Assembly (NCBI GenBank): GCA_022559845.1
Contig: CM040118.1
Span: 261,663,519-261,727,518, forward strand
Reading direction: 5' to 3'
DNA length: 64,000 nucleotides
DNA from: Amorphophallus konjac
Taxonomy: Eukaryota > Streptophyta > Magnoliopsida > Alismatales > Araceae
The stretch's first letter is position 1. Every line of letters begins with the position of its first letter. Under the pieces are notes generated by a model. It was not told the origin of the DNA. It searched no databases and saw only the letters and a program-made list of their open reading frames with translations. Below, piece by piece: positions 34,767-46,129 of this stretch. A program made the position numbers and the translations under genes.

Positions 34767-36904
34767 TGATGCGGGACGGGACGCGAACCTGGGACTCTAG
34801 CTCGCGGACGTCCCTAAGCGAGGGAAACGTGCGGATGTGCGCGGTTTAGAAACTGGCAATGAGTCTCGAGTATCGGCTTTTTCGCGTGCTCGGATCGAGT
34901 CACAGGACAGTTTCCACTCACTCTCTCGTAGCGGTGATTGAATTGAATTGAGCTAGTTAAGCTATCACTTGCAGTGGCATGTAAATATATATGAGTAAAG
35001 CAAAATGCTGAGAGGGGAGCGGAAACGATACCTCCACGCTATCGGGCGTGGGGAAGACGACCCCGGTCGAACTTCGTACTCCCGAAATAGTAAATAATTA
35101 AATTACAGTAATGAATATTACTGCCCACTCCACGCAGGGAGGTAAAGGGCTATAATGTGGGACCCGGGAGTAGCGGGTTCGGGTTGACGGGCAGCTATTT
35201 GGACAGCTCCGGCGGTAGCCCGTGCCAACGAACGTGGGGCCCATGTCCTGGTAGGAGCGCCGATCGGGCCAGGAGTGGTACCGCTACAGTGGGGACTCCT
35301 GGAGGGATGATCCCGAGGTGGGGGACGCGCTGGTTTGCCTTGTGGAAGGTGAGGCGGCCCGACTGGGAACGATGTTTCTTGCTGCCCACGAACCTGTTCT
35401 GCTGTTACAACACGGCACAACCCGGCGAGAACATCTGCTGCGATCAGACCTGAGATCAGAACGACGTGAGACTAGCGCCGTTGGAAAGAGCTCTCAAAGA
35501 TGTACAACCCCATGTTGTCACAGGAATTTTAATATCTCTGTATGCTCTGTGGCTGAATTTACAACAGATTGGCTCATAGAACCAGATCAGACAGGGCAGA
35601 AAGTGGATTTGCCTGAGAGCTCAGTTTGACCGGAGATCTAACGGTGGAGTTTGGATTTGAAATTTTTATGGATGGTAGATGGCAAGGTAAGGAACACGTG
35701 GGTAATTTTTGTGTGATTTTTGGAGGTAGTTTGATATGGGAAATGGATTTTCTAACAGGGGTGGCTCAGATCTGGATTGCACAGGATAGATTAAATTTAG
35801 GAAAATGCAGTGGTTTTTTAGATGGGAAATAAAGTTCCTAAAATCACAAAAAAAATTGGGGACCAAGGATTTGATGGACGGAACTCCCAGTTCAAATTTC
35901 AGCTCAATCTGAAATCAGAAAGGGGGTGAAAGGGGCAAAGAGGTAGCTTGCGGGAACACAGATCTGCACAGATATAGAATCTGTAGATCGGGGGAAATAA
36001 ATGGTAAAGGAAGGTAAACAAAGGAGGAAAAATGTGAATTTTTTTGTGGAGGCTGGGGGGAACATGGGGAACTCACCCTCAAAATCTCAGATCGATCTGA
36101 TCTGGGGATTGGGAGAAAGAATTCCGACACCAGACTGCTGTCCAGGGGTGGACAGAACTCCGGCGGGTTGGTGGTGGCGGTGCGACGGCGGCTCGAACAG
36201 CGGCGACAGCGGAGCTTCACACTCAGAGATGATATACCACTTGGAATCCACCAAGCTGTGTAGGGGATCCACCCTAGAAACCACAGCAATCCAGCTGCTA
36301 TAGAGGGGAGAGAGGAGGGGCGCCCTTGGGCAATGCTCTTGGCAAAAATGCTTAATTCTTCATTAAACTCTCAAATGACACTATACACATCATTATATAG
36401 AGCATGGCAAGGGGTGGGGGGTTTGGAATTTCGTGGGAGAGGGGGAGAGGGAGAGGGGGTTCGCCCCCTTGACCAAGGGGAGAGGGGGGGGACCTAGCGG
36501 GGACAAGGAGCCACCAATATTTGAAAAAATAAGGGGAGGGGAGTCAAAGTGCGGTAGGTGGTTGCCTACCCTTGGACCAAGGAAGGGGGGGCGCCCCCTT
36601 CCAAGACACCTTTCCTTCTTCCCATTCACACCTAGCACACTAAACCCCTTGACTTGTTCACATTGAACCCCCTTTGGCCCATTTAAGGCCCAAAACCCAT
36701 TAACTCTTGCCTATTACCTAGCCTAGCCCATTTGCCATATAATAAGGCAATTGTCCAACATGGACTACATTAGGGCCCAACATGGCCTAAAGAAATGTGA
36801 AATACGGATGATGGCTTGGCCGCTGCATCCACGTCCTCCGTGAGCTAGGCGGGCCCCGGCGTGTCCTCGTCCATCGGTGCGTATTGTGGCATGTGTCCGC
36901 ACCA
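34767..36904 (-). repeat. Element F, 3' LTR
   Basis: 2138 bp, alignable to E's LTR at both ends and around the shared block GGGAGCGGAAACG...ACCTCCACGCT (about 35018 here, 21914 in E). A minus-strand TATA box, CTATATAATG, lies at 36391..36400. Short ORFs inside are not credible genes. Confidence 0.78.
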
Positions 36905-37500
36905 ATTCTCCTCGGGTGGGAGGAACTCGACCCCGTCGAGTAAGGGGTGCGGCTGCTCGTGTGGCTCCGGCGGATCTGTCACCGACCAGGTAGCGTGGAG
37001 TACGCTCCACTCCATGTAATCGTCACATGCTCATCCCGTATATATTTGATTTGCACATGCTGCTATGGGAATGAGGCTAGTGGTGGACACCCCGGGGTGG
37101 GGTCACTCGTAAAGGGAAGGAGGCGGCTCGAAGACTCACTAGGAATCACCGCTGGGTCCCTGTGGATGACTAGATCCGAGACATTGATGTAGAGCCGATC
37201 CCATATGCCGACAAGTCTACAACCTACGCATTAGATCCAACTTATCTCACACTCGTAGGGGACTGACATCTGCGAGCTTGCATAAGACCGACTCGACTCG
37301 ACATAGGCAGACGCACCAAGCACTTAACAAGTGCATTCATAGACTCCTAACAAACCACACAAAGAAAAAAAATAGACTCATGCATGACCCTAGACTCATA
37401 CATAATGCGGTATACTGGCTACTGAGTATCTGGGAGGTCTGGTGGATCCCCATGGACATCTTCCTCATCATAAAAGAACTCGTCAGCTAGGTCCTGCTCG
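36905..37500 (-). pseudogene. Element F integrase C-terminal/chromodomain remnant
   Basis: 36905..37260 aligns at DNA level with the last 400 bases of E's ORF (24034..24430: shared GTCACATGCTCAT, ATCACTGCTGGGTCCCT and CAAGTCTACAAC blocks) but has indels and no open frame. 37270..37500 is a join of short pieces with little signal. A deletion has removed everything between the PVSY segment and this remnant. Confidence 0.6.
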
Positions 37501-37509
37501 GCTTTATAG

Positions 37510-38002
37510 CTGACTGGCACTAGCCCTGAGGGTGAGACTTCTCCAACCCTTTGGTCCCCAATGACCAGAGATGTACGTGTGGGACATTGACTAGCGATGT
37601 GGCCAAACCCATGGCAGCAATAACAATATTGTCATGACCCACTAGTCTCCGCAATAAGTGGTCCTTTACCCTTATCTTCCCGACGGACTGGGGGTGTAGG
37701 AAACATAGGGGGAGGTGTGGGTGCCAGAGGACGGGCAATGGATGCCTGTGGTTGGGGTGGAGGTGGATCCCTTGGCGGGGGAGGATGAGGCCTTGGAGAA
37801 AATTGCTCCTGACGGGCGGGCTCCTGAGGTCGAGCCATGGGGGCCCTCGGATATGGGTGTAAGGAGCTACGGGGCTCGGCACTACGAAGTGGGACGGTGC
37901 CCAACCGTTGGGTAGACTTGAACTCTCCCTCAAACTGCTCCAACTCGAGAGCAACCTGATACGCGTCTTCCAACTTGGTCACATTGCGGTGAAAAAGCTC
38001 AT
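37510..38002 (-). pseudogene. Element F gag, C-terminal part with zinc knuckle
   Basis: Continues the frame from 49556 across element G. It reads LEDAYQVALELE, a proline-rich stretch, then a Cys-x2-Cys-x4-His-x4-Cys knuckle at about 37570..37630 (CCHGFGHIASQC), then the SGLVPVSYKAEQDL segment shared with E. The segment after the knuckle joins directly to the E-like part, so a protease is missing. A stop lies just before the knuckle. Confidence 0.75.
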
Positions 38003-39340
38003 TGTCACGTCCCGAGTGCGGAAGATACTCGGATGCGTGACACGTCTATATAGATCGTGTCATTAGAGCGATAAAATTTGACATACATATGGAGTGCGGA
38101 AAAGGCTAATAGAAATCTAAATGATCCCAATAGTCCAAAGTGATAATTATTTGATTAACCAAAGAAAATAAAGATAGTCCATGACAATTCCAAATTAAAA
38201 AGCCAAACACTAGGCTACAAGCCTTAATAGCATTTAGACCACTAAACTGACATGAATGGAGGTACTAGGTAGGACTCAATTAAATTCAAAAGACGCGACT
38301 AGCTAATGATAGGCGATTGGCATTCTAGCACTCTTCACTCGGTCTCAGTCCCATTCTTGTAGACGTCGCTATCCAAATCACCTGAAAATGTTAAGAAGCA
38401 ACAGGATGAGCGAATCGCTCAGTAGAATTACATCTCAAGTTCGAGCAATCTTTAAGTGATTTACAGGTTACATGTATTACCATTATAGCTATGCCTGATG
38501 TACGAGTGAGAAAAATCAGGTATATAGGTAAATCTATGCATGATGAACAATAAGAGATCAAGAACTGTATAAAGATAGTATCGTAAGATTTCAAGTATTT
38601 GACAAGCAGTATTTTAAGAACTTATAGATGTAGATGCCACTTTTGGGCAAGTAGGAACTCATGTACAAGTATGAACTCAGGTTAAGGTAAAATCTCATGT
38701 ACGAGCAAGTAAAAATCATGTTCAAGCAAGTAATATCAAGTACGTGTCAATAGAATTGGCTATTTCAATCAAGCAAGTATTTTACCCTTTCTCGGGCCGC
38801 AAGTCAAGTATCGCCCATTCCGGCCCACGCAAGTCAAGTCAAGCAAGTAAAGAGAGTAAGGGTGGAGTGTCTCAAGTCAAGCAAGTACTTCGGTGCAATA
38901 CTAAACACCGTGGTCAATAAACTCCCCTGGGCACAAGTACCTTCGGGTGCTCCTCCCAGGACCAGACCGGGCCTTATACGTACAGCATTTCATGTATTAC
39001 TTTTGACATCCACTCTCATTTATAGCCAATATGGAATTTCAAGAAAATTAAGAAACGTAGTATTACAGACAAAGATTAAATAGTCATTTGGTTATGGAGG
39101 ACTCTAGAGGTGGCACCTATAGGCTCAAGAGGTGGCTCCCACAACGTAGCACTTTGCCCCGCATGGCACTTAGCTCCCACACTCCCAAATGGTAGTTTTA
39201 AGAGGTTCAAGGTTTAACCATGTAGGATACATAAGGTAGATTTCATGAATGGAGTTCAAAAATATATGATGCAGGGACATGTACTAGGGTTATATCGATA
39301 CGAATTTTGAGACAAATCAGGAATCGAAACAGATGCCTAT

Positions 39341-39584
39341 GTCACTGTAATTGGCACCTGGGGGTCAGCCCCTCTTTCAGTCAATTGGCACTTGGGGGTT
39401 GGCAGGTCTTTCAGTCAATTGGCGCCTGGGGTACAGGGGGTCTTTCAGTCAATTGGCGCTTGGGGTACATGGGGTCTTTCAGTCAATTGGCGCCTTGGGT
39501 ACAAGCGGTCTTTCAGTCAATTGACCCCTGGGGTACATGGGGTCTTTCATGTAAATGGCGCCTGGGGGTTGGCCTGCCTTTCAG
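39341..39584. repeat. 34-bp tandem array in G's 3' LTR (7 units)
   Basis: Seven units of about 34 bases built on GTCAATTGGCGCCTGGGG and ending CTTTCA. The matching array in the other LTR (47469..47609) has four units. The three-unit difference (about 103 bp) accounts for most of the LTR length difference. Confidence 0.88.
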
Positions 39585-41085
39585 AATTTTCATTTTTCAG
39601 AAATTATTTATATAGAATGGAATTGGCACCTGCTCAGGGAGTCTTCAATTAATTAAAGATGACCTGGCTGTCGCTATTCAATGAATTGGCACCCTGGCTT
39701 GGGACGCCAATTTCATTGGGTGATTTTCACCCAGCAGGTATTTCTGTGACTCAAAACATTGTTCACTTCGAAAAAGTTTCTCGAAAACGGGAAGTAAGGA
39801 CATGAACAAGTAGTGAAAATTCTCGGGAGTTCAGAAATATGTTCATGAAAAATTATTGTGGACTAGTATCATTTATATTAAATTTTCTATCTCGGTGTTA
39901 AAAAATATATATAGAAAAGGAATTGGCGCCTGCACAGTGGGTCTTCAATTAATTGACGACCATGCACGAAGTTCTCAATTGGGTAATTGGCGCCCTGGTC
40001 ATGGGTGCCATTTACATTTGGGTGGTTCACTATTCATCATTGAAAAAGTTCTCTGAATTAGGAAGTAAGGGTACGGGCAGGTAGAGAAAAATGTCAGGAT
40101 CACAGAAACATATTCATGCAGAATTTTCATGGTTTAGTTCAATAGATATCGATTTTTGAATGTGTTGAATTAATAATTACTGAAAATTGCTAGAATGGAA
40201 TTGACGACATTGCATGCAGTCCTCAATTAAATGGCACCCTGGCTGGGGGCACTATTCACCTTAGGGCTAGGCTTTTTCGGGTTTTCAAAACATGTATGTA
40301 TCTCATGTAACAGAGGTTATATACTAGGGTTAAAATAAGATTATTCAAGGCTGTAAAACTAGTGTAATAAGATATGTTCAAAACTCATAAAATCATGGTA
40401 ACAGATGGTGTATAAAATCATATACGAGATGTGTAACATGCTATTTAAAATTTGTGTAACATGGTATATACTTGTTCATTTTTGATCACGATAAAGCCGG
40501 GTAATATAGCATGGAAGATGAGTTAATCTAACTCTAAGCATGCATGTTACGTAACCTATTTAGCTACTAGTTGGGCAAGATCTTGAGAACACCTACCTTT
40601 TGACGTGATTATGAGGTACAAATGATAGAATAGAAATCCAAGGATGAAGCCACACGTTCTCCGCCACCGTAAAGCTCCAGTAGCAGGACGTATACTTCAC
40701 GTCTTCCGAGGGAAAGAAGGGAAATATTCCCTTCTGCAAGCATCACTGATGATGGCAGTAGCCTCTGCCAGTGCTACGGAGGGAATTAGTTATAGGAAAC
40801 GTAGAGCATGGGTTTATTGCCTTGCGGGTCCGGTTGAGGAAGAAGATCTAGGCATGGTGCTTTGCCAGCTAAATGGGATTGTTCGTGCCTCAACCTTCTA
40901 GAAACATACATGAAATGACGCCCCTGCAAGGGGACGTCCATTAATCTAGGTGGTCCTATTCATGTAAATGACGCCTCTGCACGAGGGCGTCCATTAATCT
41001 GGGTGGCCCTATTCCTGAGAATGACGCCATTGCAAGAGGGCGTCTATTTTAGACAAAACTGCAACTTTCACGTGTTGACCTTCAT

Positions 41086-41088
<3 letters not shown>

Positions 41089-41129
<41 letters not shown>
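41089..41129. repeat. (TA)n microsatellite
   Basis: About 41 bases of TA repeats. The same site in the right LTR (about 49145..49157) has only about 13 bases. Confidence 0.9.
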
Positions 41130-41133
<4 letters not shown>

Positions 41134-41261
41134 CTATAGTTGGATGGTGGCCCCAAGGGAAATGGCGCCTGTCCAAGGGGGCTTCAATTTGTTGAATGGC
41201 GCCCTAGTAAGGGGCGCCCATTCTCTTGGTGTTGGAAAAGAAACCTCAGTTACGTACTACC

Positions 41262-41510
41262 CATGTGCCCATGTGTTGGCATAAAGTAAAATTGGCTTGT
41301 ACATTTGTATAATAGTCCTCTTATGGTTTGGTTCTTTATATAAGGCCTTTATGTGGAATTCATTAGGAAAAAGTTCACTACGTACTTCTCATGATGGCAT
41401 AAAGTGGTGTTGGACTGTACATTTACATACTAGTCCTCACAAGATATGGTTCTTTATATAAGGCATTCATGTAGGATTCTTTAGGAAGAAGTTTGATTTC
41501 TCCATTGCTT
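41262..41510 (-). promoter_or_regulatory. Duplicated promoter block in G's LTR
   Basis: Two diverged copies of a roughly 118-base unit, each with GGCATAAAGT...TTTATATAAGG...TAGGAA. On the minus strand each has a TATA box (CCTTATATAAA) at about 41336..41345 and 41454..41462, roughly 185 and 65 bases after the LTR start. The other LTR keeps both copies. Transcription starting this close to the LTR edge would mean a very short U3. Confidence 0.6.
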
Positions 41511-41589
41511 CATTGGGGGTGCTACACCCTCCCCCACTTAAAAGAATTTGGTCCCCAAATTCAACTGTATATATGGAGATAGGAAGGAT

Positions 41590-44500
41590 GTGAAGTACTT
41601 ACAACTAGAATAACTCCGGAAATCTTCTCTTCATAGACTCTTCAGTCTCCCATGTAGCTTCTTGTTCTAAGCATCGATTCCATTAGATTTTCACCATAGG
41701 GATCGTCTTGTTCCTTAGAACTTGAACTTCTCGGTCGAGGATCTTCATTGGCTTCTGCTCATAAGTAAGGTCCTTTTGTATCACTAAGTCATTGTGGTCA
41801 ATGACATGAAAAGGATCGTGCATGTATTTCTTCAGCATAGAAACATGAAATACATTGTGCACTTCTGATAGTTACGGAGATAGTGTGACGCGATAAGCCA
41901 CCTCGCCTACTCTTTCCAGCACTTCGAATGCACCAATAAACCTTGGTGTTAGTTTGCCCTTAACACCGAATCTTCTAATGCCTCGATCGGGAGATACCTT
42001 GAGAAAAACATGATCTCCGACTTGAAATTCAAGATCTCATCTTCTGTTGTCAGCATAAGATTTCTACCTGGACTGTGCTATCTTTAGCCTTTCTCTAATG
42101 AGGTGTATCTTCTCGGTAGAATCTCTTACCATATCTGGCCTAGAATTTGTTTTTCACCAACTTCATCCCAGCATATTGGAGATCGGCAACTCCTACCATA
42201 TAGTACCTCAAAAGGTGCCATTTGTATACTAGCTTGATAGCTATTATTATATGCAAATTCGGCTAGGGGTAAGTGGTCATGCCAGCTTCCGCCGAAGTCT
42301 ATAATGCATGCTCTCAACATATCTTCAACAACTTGATTTGTCCTTTCGGTCTGTCTATCTATCTGGGGATGGAAAGCAGTGCTGTAATTGAGTTTCATCC
42401 CCAGAGAGTGTTGTAGACTTTTCCAGAAATGAGAGGTAAAGCATGGGTCTCGGTCAGATACAATCGGCACGGGAACTCCATGCAATCTAACCATCTCCTT
42501 AATATACAGGGCAGCAAGTACATCGACTGACCGTCGGCTTTTGATAGGCAAGAAATGAGCCGATTTAGTTAGGCGATCGATGATTAGCCAAATTCCATCG
42601 TGTCCGCCCCTAGACTTGGGCAAACCCACGATAAAGTCTATGCCAATATCTTCTCACTTCCACTTGGGAATATCTAGTGGATGCAATTTTTCGGTAGGTT
42701 TCTGATATTCTGCCTTCACTTGTTGGCATATGAGGCAACGAGATACAAAGTCTGCTACCTCCCTTTTCATGTTAGGCCACCAGAAAGTTCTTTTCAAATC
42801 TTGGCACATCTTAGTGGCTCCACGGTGGATCGTGTACCTCGATTGATGAGCTTCATCAAGAATCTTCTTCTTCAATTCGGGACAGTCGGGCACACATGTC
42901 CGTTCATGAAATAGTAATCTGCCATCAATATCTAGCTTGAAATCAAGTCTCTCGTCCAGCTTGCTTTTTATCTCCACTAGTGCGGGATCTTCTTCTTGAA
43001 GCTTCTTAATTTCAGGTAGCAAATCTGGATGTAGACTCATATGAGATAAAATAATACACCCATTCTTCTCATCTGTATTGATATCAAGCCTAGAGAATTT
43101 CACTAGCAACTTCCATTCTTGTATCATACAGTTGGCAAATATTGCTCTCGGCTTTCGACTAAGCACATCAGCTATGGAATTACCCTTGCCAGGATGGTAT
43201 TGTATAGTGAAGTCAAAATCCTTAAGATATTCGAGCCAACGCCTTTGCTGCATGTTCAAGTCCTTTTGGGAGAATAAATACTTGAGGCTTTTATGATCGA
43301 AGTATACAGTGAATTATTCTCCGTAGAGATAGTGTCTTCAGATCTTCAAGGCAAATACTACTGCAGCCAGTTCTAAGTCATGCACCGGGTAGTTCTCTTC
43401 ATGTTTCTTCAATCATCGAGAAGAGTATGCAATGACTCTTCCATTTTGCATCAATACACATCCGAGGCCAATACCAGAAGCATCGGTATATACCTCATAT
43501 TTTTCTCCTTCAATTGGTAATGATAAGACTGGAGCAGTGGTCAAGAGATCCTTCAAAGCTTGGAAACTCTTTTCACAGTCTTCATTCCACTCATAAGGCA
43601 CTTCCTTGTGGGTTAACCTAGTCAGAGGAACAGCAATCTTGGAGAAGTCCTTGATAAAACGCCGGTAGTAACCAGCTAGACCCAAGAAGCTTCGAATCTC
43701 CATTGCATTTGTAGGTCGTTCCCAGTTCTTCACAGCTTCGACCTTTGATGGGTCAACAACAATTCCGTTCTTCGAAATTATATGGCCCAAGAAGGACACT
43801 TCCTCGAGCCAGAACTCGCATTTGCTGAATTTGGCATATAATTTATTTTCCCTCAATATCTGTAACGGCTTCTTCAGATGTTCTTCATGATCCTCTTCGG
43901 TCTTTGAATAGATCAGAATATCATCAATAAAGACCACAATAAATTGGTCTAAGTAGGGCCTGAATATGTTGTTCATTAACTGCATAAAAGCTGCGGGGGC
44001 ATTCGTTAGTCCAAAAGGCATAACAGTAAATTTGTAATTCCCATACCTGCTTCGGAATGCAGTTTTATGAATGTCTTCTTCCTTGATCTTCAGTTGGTGA
44101 TAACCAGAACGAAGATCAATCTTGGAGAAATATGTAGCTCCAGATAATTGATCGAATAGCTCGTCAATTCTCGGCAGGGGGTACTTGTTCTTGATTGTAA
44201 GGTTATTTAGCTTCCGATAATCGATGCATAGTCTCATCGATCTGTCCTTCTTTTTGACGAATAACACGGGTGTTCCCCATGGGGAAGTACTTGGCCTGAT
44301 GAAACCCTTTTTCAATAACTCCATTAGCTACTCTTTTAGCTCTTTCAGCTCAGCGGGGGACATTCTATACAGTGCCTTGGAAATAGGACCAGCACCAGGG
44401 ACAAGGTCGATTGTGAATGACACTTCCCTTTCCGGGGGTAAGCCGGGCAATTCTTCTAGAAACACGTCGAGAAAATCCCGAATTACATGAATGTCTTCAA

Positions 44501-45959
44501 GTTTAATCTCATCGACTTCCATGGCAGTCACGAATGCTTTGAAAGCCATACATCCCTTATTCATAAGCTTACTAGCTTGGAGGGCTGATATAAGAGGTGA
44601 TCTACTCTGAGGGCTAGTGTAAACCAGCTCTGGGAAATCCATGAAAGTTACCTTTCCATGCCGGCAATCTACAGTTGCTTGATATGTGGATAACCAATCA
44701 GCACCTAGTATGACATCATAACCTTTCATATCTAGGCATATCAGGTCAGCAGGTAAATTGTTTCCTTTAATCATCACTTCACAGTTTGGATAGTGATAAG
44801 TGATATCAGACTCATTCCCAAGAGGTGTAGATATGACCAAATCTAACAGTTCATGTTTCTTAGAAAATGAAGCAGTAAATTTCTTGGAAACGAATGAATG
44901 AGTTGCTCCGGTATCAAAGAAAACTTAAGCAGTTTTAGAATAAATAGTGAGAGTATCTTCCACAATTCCACCTTCTATGGGTTCCATCTCGTGGAGAGCT
45001 TGCAGACGGCTTTATTTATTTACCGGATGCTTCTTGTCTTTGGTGACCTACTCCTTCATCAATGGGCAGTCAGGGATTCGATTCTCTCGGCTCCCGCATC
45101 GAAGACGAGCTCCTCACTTCCTCCACCATTCCTTGGTCTTATGACCAGCTTTATCATAATACTTGCAAATCTTCTTAGAGGGTGTGCCAGTGGAGAATGG
45201 CCTGTCATTCTTCTGGAATTTCTTTTCCCGGGAGGGCTCCTCTCCCATGAAGAACCGCTTCTTATTGAATGATTGTTTGAATTTTCCTGGGCTTGTGACG
45301 GGTTCCTTCTTGTCCCTTCCTCGAATCCTTTCAGATAATTCGGTGGCGTCTTCTAGAAATTGAGCATGCCGAACCATCTCCGAGTAGACTTGGATGTCCA
45401 TCGGTGCAAGTTCTGTAATATAGTGGGGCCGAAGCCCGTTGAGGAACCTTCTCACCTTCATCTTTCCCGTACACACCAAGTGGGGTGCACACTTGGATAG
45501 TCTTGAAAACTGGGCCTCATACTCGACCACTTTCAAGCCTCATTGTTTTAACGTGGCAAATTCCGCGGCCTTCTTTTCCTGGATATGGTCAGAGAAGTAC
45601 TTGTTGTTGAAATGCTCTGCGAATTCATCCCATGTGACATGGTCTTCTGGTAGTGTTGCTTCTATGGATTCCCACCAACATCGAGCATCCCGCTCCAGTT
45701 GGAATATCGCCAGTAGAACCTTCTCCTCGTCCGTACATTGCATCACACGGAAGATTCACTCCATCTCCTTTAACCAATTCTCGGCATCCTCGAGGTCAGA
45801 CGAACCCGTGAACCTTGGTGGGTTCATGTTACGGAAACTCCTGTGGAGATCACCAGCTCCACGGTTAGCACCGCCTTGCGCCACTTGCTGTAGCGCTTGA
45901 GTAAGGCCTTGCACGGTACGCTGCACAGCGGCCATGATCCTACAAAAGGGTTTAAGCAT
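41590..45959 (-). pseudogene. Element G gag-pol (gag, PR, RT, RH, IN, chromodomain)
   Basis: One frame from about ATG 45935 or 45959 down to at least 42126 with no visible frameshift but ten or more stops (for example TGA 45756, 45540, 45114, 43413, 42654; TAG 44328; TAA 42126). Gag (45959..45114): ends in CKYYDKAGHKTKEWW, a zinc knuckle that has lost two cysteines. Protease (about 44920..44640): FFDTGATHSF. RT (44324..43560): [32 protein letters not shown], all intact. RNase H (about 43500..43150) has stops. Integrase: His/Cys finger (LICQQVKAE, about 42740), D,D,E core (IDRLTKS, VSDRDP, 42629..42330). The 3' end (about 41950..41600) encodes KGKLTPRFIG and a short Tekay-type chromodomain with a stop. 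Clearly dead. Confidence 0.88.
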
Positions 45960-46110
45960 AATAAAGATCGGGTTTAATTATAAGGTCAAAAGTCAGTATA
46001 GAACTTAACCCATGGCTCTATCCATCTCACCGAGTAAGGTACAACTATCCTTGGACTCGGGTTTTACCTATCCTCAGACTCGGGTTTTACCTAGGAAACT
46101 AAAATCCTAG

Positions 46111-46122
46111 GCTCTAATACCA
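46111..46122 (-). other. Primer-binding site of G (variant iMet type)
   Basis: Minus-strand TGGTATTAGAGC, one transition from the site in B, E and J, seven bases from the 5' LTR. Confidence 0.85.
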
Positions 46123-46129
46123 CGAAGAT

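Larger units (their letters stand above)
38003..41526 (-). repeat. Element G, 3' LTR (left copy)
   Basis: 3524 bp. It has seven 34-bp units at 39341..39584, a (TA)n run at 41089..41129 and a duplicated promoter block at about 41262..41510. Words like CAATTGGCGCC recur throughout. The right copy is 98 bp shorter. Confidence 0.93.

Noticed and set aside
34767..36904. Treating this as a second copy of element E's LTR
   Set aside because: Only the ends and a few blocks match; length (2138 against 2486) and sequence differ, so it is a related but separate element.
39341..39584. CRISPR-like array
   Set aside because: Units are directly adjacent with no spacers, and the setting is a plant LTR.
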